Assembly (NCBI RefSeq): GCF_003944705.1
Contig: NZ_RWIS01000001.1
Span: forward strand, 1-64,000
DNA: 64,000 bases
Source: Hymenobacter metallilatus
GTDB lineage: Bacteria; Bacteroidota; Bacteroidia; Cytophagales; Hymenobacteraceae
Direction of reading: 5' to 3'
Part shown: positions 51,251 through 57,973 of the stretch, in pieces
How the letters are laid out: each line of letters begins with the position of its first letter
Position numbering within the stretch: position 1 is the stretch's first letter
Translations under genes and position numbers: made by a program
The notes under the pieces: model-generated
The model's database searches: none
What the model was told of the DNA's origin: nothing
What the model saw: the letters and a program-made list of their open reading frames with translations, nothing else

Positions 51251-51356
51251 GCACAGATTTAACAGATTTTCCGCTGATTAGGCAGCTTAGAAACGGTCTG
51301 GTAGTTCACGGCTGAAAAAATCTGCGTAATCAGCGGAGAATCTGTCAAATCTGTGC
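51251..51356. repeat. palindromic repeat (AATCTGTG family), 30-bp arms
   Basis: Arms 51251-51280 and 51327-51356 are reverse complements at 28 of 30 positions, with words such as AATCAGCGGAGAATCTGTC. It begins one base after the acyl-CoA dehydrogenase stop and ends one base before the -7 box of rpsU, so it fills the whole intergenic space. Confidence 0.85.
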
Positions 51357-51357
51357 T

Positions 51358-51365
51358 TATCTTTG
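51358..51365 (+). promoter_or_regulatory. -7 promoter box TATCTTTG of rpsU
   Basis: Exact TAnnTTTG match followed by CGG, 38 bases before the rpsU ATG. The -33 region falls inside the repeat arm and has no TTG. Confidence 0.6.
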
Positions 51366-51403
51366 CGGCCCCTCCAACCTGGGTTTCCAAGTTCACTGAA
51401 GAT

Positions 51404-51604
51404 ATGATCATCGTCCAAATCAAAGAAAACGAGTCGGTTGACCGTGCGCTGAAGCGCTTCAAGAAGAAATTTGAGCGCACCGGCGTTCTGAAAGAACTGC
51501 GTCGTCGCACGTTTTTCCAGAAGCCTTCCATCACGAACCGTAAGCAGAAGCAGAAGGCTATTTACAAGCTGGCCACGTACGGCCCCGACGCTACCAACGC
51601 GTAG
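51404..51604 (+). CDS. rpsU: 30S ribosomal protein S21
   Basis: 66 residues. The start [19 protein letters not shown], the basic [17 protein letters not shown] and the [16 protein letters not shown] segment identify bS21, which contacts the anti-Shine-Dalgarno region of 16S rRNA. In Bacteroidota this region is part of the reason Shine-Dalgarno sequences are little used. ATG 51404 is the conserved start. It is followed by a terminator and then xer and hpf. Confidence 0.97.
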   Translation: MIIVQIKENESVDRALKRFKKKFERTGVLKELRRRTFFQKPSITNRKQKQKAIYKLATYGPDATNA

Positions 51605-51630
51605 GTTACTGCCGAGCTTTTTGCCGGACA

Positions 51631-51676
51631 AAAAACCGGCTGATTTGCCCACCAGGTGCGAATCAGCCGGTTTTTT
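51631..51676 (+). terminator. terminator of rpsU
   Basis: A 15-bp stem (51631-51645 with 51661-51675) followed by T residues, 27 bases after the rpsU stop. Confidence 0.9.
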
Positions 51677-51757
51677 CGCGTCCAGATAATTCTGTTTTTT
51701 TCTTCCCCTGAATTCCATACATTGGGTATCCGGCCCCGGCGGCCGGCGCCTTTGTGT

Positions 51758-52645
51758 ATGGAATTGTTTTTTGACTACCTGCGGTTTGAGCGGCGCTACA
51801 GCCCCCATACTGTGCTGTCGTACCAGACTGATCTGCGCCAGTTCTCAGAGTTTCTGCAGGCTACCTATGAACTCCCGAACCCCGCGCAGGCCGACCATCC
51901 CCTGATTCGCTCGTGGGTGGTGGAGCTCATGCAGCAGCACCGTGACCCGCGCACGGTAAACCGTAAAATTGCTTGCCTCCGCTCTTACTACAAGTACCTG
52001 TTACGGACTGGGGTTATTCAGAAAAACCCGATGCTGCGCATCACGTCGCCGAAGGTAGCCAAGAAGCTGCCCGACTTTGTGCCGGAAGATTCTTTAAATA
52101 ACCTGCTGAACTCATTTGCCTTCCCGGCTACGTTTGCGGGCCTGCGCGACCAGCTTATTCTGGAACTGCTATATGGCACCGGCATCCGGCTTTCTGAACT
52201 ACTTGGTATCAAGCACATTGACCTGAGTTTGCCAGGGCAAACTGTGCGGGTAACCGGCAAAGGCAACAAGCAGCGCCTCGTACCACTCAACCCCAGCCTG
52301 CTTGCAGTAGTGGAGCGTTATATAGCGTTTCAGCAACGCGAATTTGGCGCGCTGAGCAACGCCCACGGCGTCCTGCTCGTTACGGATAAGGGAGAGCCGC
52401 TCTATGAAAAGTTCGTGTATCGGACGGTGAAGCACTATCTGAGTCAGATAACTACTGCTCCGGGCCAGCAGCACCCGCACGTGCTACGCCACTCCTTTGC
52501 CACGCATCTGCTAGGCAAAGGAGCCGATCTGAATGCTATTAAGGAGTTGCTTGGGCACGCCAGCCTGGCGGCCACGCAGGTGTACACGCACCTCAGTATC
52601 GACAAGCTAAAATCAGTGTTTGAAAAGGCCCATCCGAAGGCCTGA
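51758..52645 (+). CDS. tyrosine recombinase, XerC/XerD type
   Basis: 295 residues. The SAM-like N-terminal domain (FDYLRFERRYSPHTVLSYQTD) is followed by a catalytic domain with Arg in YGTGIRLSELLGI, Lys in TGKGNKQR, His-x-x-Arg in HVLRHSFATHLL, His in LGHASLAATQVYTH and the Tyr nucleophile in the same segment. Length and neighbours (rpsU, hpf) match the chromosomal dimer-resolution recombinase of Bacteroidota rather than a phage integrase. XerC versus XerD cannot be settled from sequence alone. ATG 51758 begins at MELFFDYL. Confidence 0.93.
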   Translation: MELFFDYLRFERRYSPHTVLSYQTDLRQFSEFLQATYELPNPAQADHPLIRSWVVELMQQHRDPRTVNRKIACLRSYYKYLLRTGVIQKNPMLRITSPKVAKKLPDFVPEDSLNNLLNSFAFPATFAGLRDQLILELLYGTGIRLSELLGIKHIDLSLPGQTVRVTGKGNKQRLVPLNPSLLAVVERYIAFQQREFGALSNAHGVLLVTDKGEPLYEKFVYRTVKHYLSQITTAPGQQHPHVLRHSFATHLLGKGADLNAIKELLGHASLAATQVYTHLSIDKLKSVFEKAHPKA

Positions 52646-52682
52646 TTTTTGTTCCCTTTCTTCCCATTTAACCCCACGACCG

Positions 52683-52982
52683 ATGAAAGTACAGATGCAA
52701 TCGGTGCATTTTGATGCCGATCAGAAACTGCTCGACTTCATCCAGAAGCGCCTCGACAAACTCGAAACCTTCTATGACCGCGTGACCGAGGGCGAAGTAA
52801 TTATGCGCCTCAACAACAAGGATGGTATCGACAATAAAACGGTGGAGATTAAGCTGTACGTACCCGGCAGCACCTTATTTGCTCAGGAAGATGCCGCCTC
52901 ATTCGAAGCAGCCGCTGATGCCGCTTCGGAGAGTCTGAAACGTCAGATCACCAAGCACAAGGAGAAACTGGTAAGCCATTGA
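52683..52982 (+). CDS. hpf: short-form ribosome hibernation factor, HPF/RaiA family
   Basis: 99 residues. The fold is seen in MKVQMQSVHFDADQKLLDFIQKRLDKLETFYD, read in short pieces: strand, helix, then the GEVIMRLNN and KTVEIKLYVPGSTLFAQED strands and a final basic helix (LKRQITKHKEKL). It lacks the C-terminal dimerisation domain of long HPF, so it would inactivate 70S ribosomes in stationary phase without long-HPF-type dimer formation. It lies 37 bases after xer in the same direction and is followed by a terminator. Confidence 0.93.
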   Translation: MKVQMQSVHFDADQKLLDFIQKRLDKLETFYDRVTEGEVIMRLNNKDGIDNKTVEIKLYVPGSTLFAQEDAASFEAAADAASESLKRQITKHKEKLVSH

Positions 52983-53008
52983 TTTTTTTAGCTGTTAGCT
53001 TTTCATGA

Positions 53009-53043
53009 AAAAGCCCCTTCTGAAAGATTCAGACGGGGCTTTT
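53009..53043. terminator. bidirectional terminator between hpf and metK
   Basis: A stem of AAAAGCCCC (53009-53017) with GGGGCTTTT (53035-53043), with inner pairing of TCTGA. It lies between the convergent hpf and metK genes. Confidence 0.85.
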
Positions 53044-53092
53044 CATGAATATACTGCTGATACGGCACCCGCGGAGGCGTGTGCCACGTCGG

Positions 53093-54355
53093 CTACAGGC
53101 CAAACTCGGCTTTGATTTTATCGACGTAGTCGAGCTTTTCCCAGGTGAAAGTTTCCACGGTGCGGGTATTGCCCTGGCCGTCCTGCACCTGCTTGGTGCC
53201 GGGCTGCCGGCCCATATGGCCGTAAGCGGCCGATTCGGCGAAGATGGGGTTTTGCAGGCCCAGGCGCTGCACAATGGCGTAGGGGCGCAGGTCGAACAGC
53301 TTCTGCACTTTCTCGGCAATCTGGCCGTCGGTGAGCTTGTGGCCCTGGCCGTTGCTGGCTTGGGTGGTACCGTAAGTAGTCACGAATACGCCCACGGGCT
53401 CGGCCACACCAATGGCATAGGCCACCTGCACCAGCGCCTGATCAGCTACGCCGGCAGCTACCAGGTTTTTGGCAATGTGCCGGGCGGCGTAAGCGGCGGA
53501 GCGGTCCACTTTCGAAGAATCCTTACCGGAAAAAGCTCCGCCACCGTGGGCACCTTTACCACCGTAAGTATCCACGATAATTTTACGACCAGTGAGGCCG
53601 GAGTCGCCGTGGGGGCCCCCAATAACGAACTTGCCAGTGGGGTTAATGTGGTGCTTGATGTCGGCGGTGAACAGCTTCTGTACCTCGGGGCTCAGCTGAG
53701 CTTTCACGCGCGGAATGAGGATGTTGATAATATCCTCCTTGATGCGGGCCAGCATCTGCTCCTCACTGGCATCGAAATCGTCGTGCTGGGTGCTTACCAC
53801 AATGGTTTCGATGGCCTCGGGCGTATTGTCGTCGGCGTAGCGGATGGTTACCTGGCTTTTGGCATCAGGGCGCAGATAGGTCATTTCCTGACCGGCTTTG
53901 CGAATGGCCGACAGCTCGCGCAGCAAGCGGTGCGAGAGGTCGAGGGCCAGGGGCATGTAGTTGTCGGTTTCCTTGGTGGCATACCCGAACATCATGCCCT
54001 GGTCGCCGGCGCCCTGCTCCTCAGCTACGGCTCGCTCCACGCCCTGGTTGATATCAGCCGATTGCTCGTGCAGGCGGTTCATTACCTCGCAGGTATCGGC
54101 ATTGAACAGGTATTCGGGCTTGTTGTAGCCAATCTGACGAATAACCTCCCGGATGATCGGTTCAGCCTCCACGTGGGCCGTTGATTTGATTTCGCCGGCT
54201 ACCAGGGCAAAATCGGTGGTAACCAACGTTTCGCAGGCCACCTTGGCAGTAGGATCCTGACGGAGGTACTCGTCGAGGATAGCGTCAGAAATCTGGTCGG
54301 CTACTTTATCGGGGTGGCCTTCCGAAACGGATTCGGAGGTGAACAGGTAGGGCAT
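53093..54355 (-). CDS. metK: S-adenosylmethionine synthetase
   Basis: 420 residues. MetK makes AdoMet from methionine and ATP. Seen are the N-terminal [12 protein letters not shown], the loop [12 protein letters not shown], the P-loop-like [19 protein letters not shown], and the acidic [18 protein letters not shown]. The length is slightly above E. coli MetK, as usual in Bacteroidota. ATG 54355 begins MPYLFTSES. The leader (about 70 bases after the -7 box at 54430-54437) contains a GC-rich hairpin but no SAM riboswitch that I can recognise. Confidence 0.98.
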   Translation of the reverse strand: MPYLFTSESVSEGHPDKVADQISDAILDEYLRQDPTAKVACETLVTTDFALVAGEIKSTAHVEAEPIIREVIRQIGYNKPEYLFNADTCEVMNRLHEQSADINQGVERAVAEEQGAGDQGMMFGYATKETDNYMPLALDLSHRLLRELSAIRKAGQEMTYLRPDAKSQVTIRYADDNTPEAIETIVVSTQHDDFDASEEQMLARIKEDIINILIPRVKAQLSPEVQKLFTADIKHHINPTGKFVIGGPHGDSGLTGRKIIVDTYGGKGAHGGGAFSGKDSSKVDRSAAYAARHIAKNLVAAGVADQALVQVAYAIGVAEPVGVFVTTYGTTQASNGQGHKLTDGQIAEKVQKLFDLRPYAIVQRLGLQNPIFAESAAYGHMGRQPGTKQVQDGQGNTRTVETFTWEKLDYVDKIKAEFGL

Positions 54356-54429
54356 CAGCTTATAAGGTAGGAGTACGCAAGAGGCCGGCAGCCCCTGCCC
54401 TGCTACAGGCAACCAGCCAGGCAGGGCCG

Positions 54430-54437
54430 CAAAGCTA
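54430..54437 (-). promoter_or_regulatory. -7 promoter box TAGCTTTG of metK
   Basis: Exact TAnnTTTG match on the minus strand, 74 bases before the metK start. No -33 TTG is visible at the usual distance. Confidence 0.55.
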
Positions 54438-54567
54438 CAAGTTTTCCGGCGGTTAGTTACTTGTTGCTACTGGCTTCTGCACAATGCAATATCCTATTGG
54501 GTTCAACCCACGGGGCCGGCCTGCGTTTAGGGCAACTCTCCTATTCCGCTTTTCTCCAACCCTGTAC

Positions 54568-55389
54568 ATGAAAAAACCTCTTCTCCTCGCACTCGGAATG
54601 TCGTTGGTAGCCAGTGGCAGCACTCAGGCACAAAAGTCACCGTCGCCCTATCACACCCGCTTTGCCGTGGATGCTCCGGTTTCGGTAGGCCTGGGGGCTC
54701 TGAGTATCACAGGGTTGTTGCTGGTGCAGCAAAAAGATGGTCTCACGGATGCCCAACTGGCCACTCTCAATAAAAACGACATTCCCAAGTTCGACCGGTT
54801 TTCGGCGGGCTACTACAGTGATAAGGCTCAGACTGCTGGCGACTTAATTGTATATCCTTCGCTGGTGCTTGCGCCGGCACTGCTGGCCCTGGATTCGGAG
54901 GTGCGAGGACGGTATGGGCAGGTATTGGGGCTGTACCTGCAGACCATGCTGGCAGCCGATGCTTCCTTCACCATGAGCGTGGGCAGTATTACCCGGTACC
55001 GACCATTTCTGTACGGCACCCAAGGCGGGGGCGACCGAAACAGTAAGATTGCCACTAATTCCTTTTTTGCCGGCCATACCGCCCACACAGCAGCGTCGGC
55101 CTTCTTCGCCGCCAAAGTGTACCACGATTTTAACCCTGGCACAACCCTGGAGCCGCTCGTGTGGACGGCGGCAGCTCTGGTACCGGCGGCTGAAGGCTAT
55201 ACCCGCCTGAAGGCCGGCAAGCATTTCCTTTCCGACAACCTTGTGGGCTATGTAGTAGGCGCTACGGCCGGTATTATGGTGCCACAGCTGCACAAGAAAA
55301 AAGGCCGTACACTGAGCATTGTACCGTTGCAGGGCATCAACATGAACGGCTACTCGTACACGGGCTTATCATTAACGAAGCGGCTGTAA
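54568..55389 (+). CDS. PAP2-family phosphatase
   Basis: 273 residues. A signal peptide (about 1-22, ending STQAQ) precedes several hydrophobic segments. The PAP2/vanadium-haloperoxidase motifs appear as ITRYRPFLY (the Arg-Pro part of motif 1), SFFAGHTAHTAASA (motif 2, Ser and His) and GYTRLKAGKHFLSDNLVG (motif 3, Arg and His). It probably dephosphorylates lipid phosphates at the periplasmic face, such as phosphatidic acid or undecaprenyl pyrophosphate. ATG 54568 precedes the signal peptide. Confidence 0.9.
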   Translation: MKKPLLLALGMSLVASGSTQAQKSPSPYHTRFAVDAPVSVGLGALSITGLLLVQQKDGLTDAQLATLNKNDIPKFDRFSAGYYSDKAQTAGDLIVYPSLVLAPALLALDSEVRGRYGQVLGLYLQTMLAADASFTMSVGSITRYRPFLYGTQGGGDRNSKIATNSFFAGHTAHTAASAFFAAKVYHDFNPGTTLEPLVWTAAALVPAAEGYTRLKAGKHFLSDNLVGYVVGATAGIMVPQLHKKKGRTLSIVPLQGINMNGYSYTGLSLTKRL

Positions 55390-55410
55390 CCAACCATTCA
55401 CTGATGCACA

Positions 55411-55446
55411 AAAGTGCGGTTCTGCCATAGAACCGTACTTTTTTTT
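55411..55446 (+). terminator. terminator of the PAP2 gene
   Basis: A 13-bp stem (55411-55423 with 55429-55441, one G-T pair) followed by a run of T, 21 bases after the stop. Confidence 0.88.
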
Positions 55447-55451
55447 CCAGT

Positions 55452-55500
55452 TATACAGTGAGGTCCCGCTGGTGTTCTGCCAGCGGGACCTCACTGTATA
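55452..55500. terminator. second hairpin, perfect 21-bp stem
   Basis: 55452-55472 pairs perfectly with 55480-55500 around a 7-base loop. It lies between the PAP2 terminator and the convergent membrane-protein gene ending at 55530, and it probably terminates the latter. Confidence 0.75.
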
Positions 55501-55529
55501 ATGGGAGGAATACGCAACGAGGCGCGGAT

Positions 55530-56489
55530 TTACTGATACGTACCCGAATAGGCAGCAGGATCTTCCGGGACGGAAGCAGATGCAACGGCGTCCGTGCTGA
55601 ACCGCGTGTGCAATTCGGTGCATATATGGGGCGGCACGCGGAGGTACTCTACTACGTCGGCGGTTTTTTCGGACGATTTACCTTTGTTGTCTACTTCCAC
55701 CGTAATGTTTTCCAGTGAGAGGTAGCAACACTGCGGGTCGGAGGGGGCACGGTAGAAATGCAGGCGGCTGGAGGGAGAGGTGACCGTAATTTCCTCTTGA
55801 GCGTGTGGTTGTAGCTGATGCCAGTCAGCGGCCTCGAGGGCGGCTTTGGCGGCGGCGGCATCGGGGAAGTGGATGGCGCGCTGGGGAAGGGTGGTTTTTT
55901 CGGCCCATTCCTGCGCCAGTTCCGAGAAGGGTACGCCGGCCTCGCTGTGGGGCTGCATCCAGGTCAGGACTACAATAATCAGAAATTCGGCCAGCCAGAT
56001 CAGGTAGAGGAATATACCGCTCGGCGTTGCGCTAAATATGCTCCAGGTGCCGTTTTCGGCCAGTTCGGGTAGTACTCCGAACAGGGTGCCAGGGTCGATG
56101 ATCATCCCTAAGAATACGTCCTCCTGAAACGTGGTGTGCGCAAAAGACGCCCGGCTGCCGAGGCTCTCGGTTTCGCCGGCGCCGGCCAGCAGGGCCATGT
56201 ATACGCACCACTGCACGTACCAGGCCCACACGCCCACGGCCACGCTCAGCCAGCCCGCCAACCGGGGGTTGCGGATTTTGCCGGTGCGTACCATTTTCTT
56301 CAGCACCCAGCCCAGCAAAAAGCCGAACATCAGCGTCATGAAGAAATTGATGTAGATAAACGGAATATACCACACCGCATACACGTACAGGAAAGCCAGC
56401 GGCACGGCGGCCAGTGCCCCCACCAGCAGGAGGCCCAGAATACCGCCCACCGTGAAACGGCCGGAAGGCTGGTAATACAAGTCAGTCAT
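55530..56489 (-). CDS. membrane protein with cytosolic C-terminal domain, unknown function
   Basis: 319 residues. The N-terminal part has about three membrane helices (GGILGLLLVGALAAVPLAFLY, then FIYINFFMTLMFGFLLGWVLKK, then WLSVAVGVWAWYVQWCVYMALL), and another lies near FLYLIWLAEFLIIVVLTWM (about 195-213). A soluble C-terminal region of about 100 residues has beta-rich character. ATG 56489 begins MTDLYYQPSG. The family is not recognised. It is parallel to and 83 bases downstream of the 56573-57826 membrane protein gene. Confidence 0.75.
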   Translation of the reverse strand: MTDLYYQPSGRFTVGGILGLLLVGALAAVPLAFLYVYAVWYIPFIYINFFMTLMFGFLLGWVLKKMVRTGKIRNPRLAGWLSVAVGVWAWYVQWCVYMALLAGAGETESLGSRASFAHTTFQEDVFLGMIIDPGTLFGVLPELAENGTWSIFSATPSGIFLYLIWLAEFLIIVVLTWMQPHSEAGVPFSELAQEWAEKTTLPQRAIHFPDAAAAKAALEAADWHQLQPHAQEEITVTSPSSRLHFYRAPSDPQCCYLSLENITVEVDNKGKSSEKTADVVEYLRVPPHICTELHTRFSTDAVASASVPEDPAAYSGTYQ

Positions 56490-56572
56490 AACAGGAAAGA
56501 GATGAAAGGTTACAGGTGCCTGAACATAGGACTTTAGCCCACGCCACGCAATATCGAACCCGACGGTTTTGC

Positions 56573-57826
56573 TCAGGAGAACGGGCCGTAGGCCACCACT
56601 TGCCACAGGTGCCAGGCCCCCGCCGCACCCAACAAACCGGCCGTGAAGCGTACCGGCCGCTGCTGTACAGCCCCCGATGCCCCTATCATCAGCAGCAGCA
56701 CCGGCACTAGCATCCAGGTAAGGCGTTCCTTGTAGTAGCCGAGCCCCACCAGAAAAATTATCAATAGCAGCGTCACTCCAAATAACAGGCGCATAAAGTG
56801 AGGCCGTTGCCGACGCCCAAACGCCCAGCCCCCAAGCAGCGCCGTTGCAGCGAATGGCCCAATAGCGGGCAGGGTGCTCAGAAACTTACCGAAGTTGACA
56901 CTCAGCAGCTGCCAAAACGCCGGAAATGGTTGCTGCCACAGGGCTTGCAGCCACACTACCTGCCCGTAAGCTGCCGCCTCGTGGTTGTAATAGGCCACAC
57001 CTTGCAGCCGCAGAATGCCAATCCAAGCCAGTGTTGGCACTGCAAACAGCAGCATAAGCAGCGGCGCCCAGCCCAGCATAGTCAGGCGGGAGCCTTCGGC
57101 CCGCTGTAGCCAGAGCCCGTACAGCAACACCGGCAGCACCAGCACAAAGCTGCCATACACCAACGACAACAATCCACCTACTACCGCCAGTAATGGCAGC
57201 TGCTGCCGCCACTGCGCCGAGGTGTGTAGCTGTGCGGCTACATACACCAGCACCAACGGCACCAGAAACGTAAACATTTGCTGGTGTACGGTCCAGAAAA
57301 AGGCCTTGGTTACCTGATTGGATACCAGAAATACGAAGAGCCCCGCCAGTATCCCGGAGCTACCTTGTTGGGCCGTGAAGCGGTAGTAGAGGTACCGAAA
57401 TAGCAGCAGCGCCGCCAGCAGCACGGTGTAGTTCAACAGCACGTAGCCCACATAGAAACCCAGCAGCGGCTGATACTTGACCGGCAGCTTTTGCACCACC
57501 CGGGCCGGCAGCAGCCCGCTGGCTTGCGCCACTTGTACGGCCCAGGTGCAGGGGTAGCCCACTACGCTGCCCAGCAGGATGAATAAGGGCCGGGACTGAC
57601 GCACCTCCCCGGACTCCAGCAAACGCGCGGGGTGGCGGGCATCTTCCATGTATACAAACCCGTCGCAGTTGGCTGTGAAGCCGGCCCAGGGCGTAAGGTG
57701 CAGATAGGTACCGCAATATTCTGCCTCGGTGCGGGGTGCCGGCGAAAACCAGAATGAGAGCGTGAGGCCGAGGATGAGCAGCGTGTAGGCGGCTATCCGG
57801 CGCGGCCAGGTTAGGCGAAGAGACAT
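56573..57826 (-). CDS. multi-pass membrane protein, unknown function
   Basis: 417 residues with about nine to ten membrane helices. The first is near the N-terminus (AAYTLLILGLTLSFWF); the rest follow a periplasmic loop of about 70 residues that has two Cys (EYCGTYLHL and ANCDGFVY). The overall plan resembles a small GT-C glycosyltransferase or an O-antigen-type membrane protein, but the catalytic Asp motif of GT-C enzymes is not clear, so I do not assign one. It is transcribed in the same direction as the next membrane gene. Confidence 0.8.
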   Translation of the reverse strand: MSLRLTWPRRIAAYTLLILGLTLSFWFSPAPRTEAEYCGTYLHLTPWAGFTANCDGFVYMEDARHPARLLESGEVRQSRPLFILLGSVVGYPCTWAVQVAQASGLLPARVVQKLPVKYQPLLGFYVGYVLLNYTVLLAALLLFRYLYYRFTAQQGSSGILAGLFVFLVSNQVTKAFFWTVHQQMFTFLVPLVLVYVAAQLHTSAQWRQQLPLLAVVGGLLSLVYGSFVLVLPVLLYGLWLQRAEGSRLTMLGWAPLLMLLFAVPTLAWIGILRLQGVAYYNHEAAAYGQVVWLQALWQQPFPAFWQLLSVNFGKFLSTLPAIGPFAATALLGGWAFGRRQRPHFMRLLFGVTLLLIIFLVGLGYYKERLTWMLVPVLLLMIGASGAVQQRPVRFTAGLLGAAGAWHLWQVVAYGPFS

Positions 57827-57850
57827 GGAGGCCTAATGAACGGGTGCCAC

Positions 57851-57960
57851 CCGAAGCTGTGCTCCGGTCAGCGTTGAAGTTGTACCCCGGAGCTGTGCTC
57901 CGGCTCGCGGGAGACGATACTGAACCGCTTGCGCGGGCCGGAGCACAGCTCCGGGGTACA
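57851..57960. repeat. palindromic repeat (CCGGAGCTGTGCTCCGG family)
   Basis: Arms 57881-57904 and 57937-57960 are perfect 24-base reverse complements. A partial direct copy of the left-arm core lies at 57851-57868. The core word is itself nearly palindromic. It occupies the space between the membrane-protein gene start and the S9 peptidase stop (57974). Confidence 0.8.
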
Positions 57961-57973
57961 CGTTTTGGCGGTG

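Noticed and set aside
51758..52645. Phage or island integrase
   Set aside because: The tyrosine recombinase lies between rpsU and hpf with no att repeats or cargo. The setting matches chromosomal XerC/XerD.
54356..54480. SAM riboswitch upstream of metK
   Set aside because: The leader has a GC-rich hairpin, but I cannot find the conserved pairings or core of SAM-I, SAM-II or related classes. A covariance-model search would be needed to reopen this.
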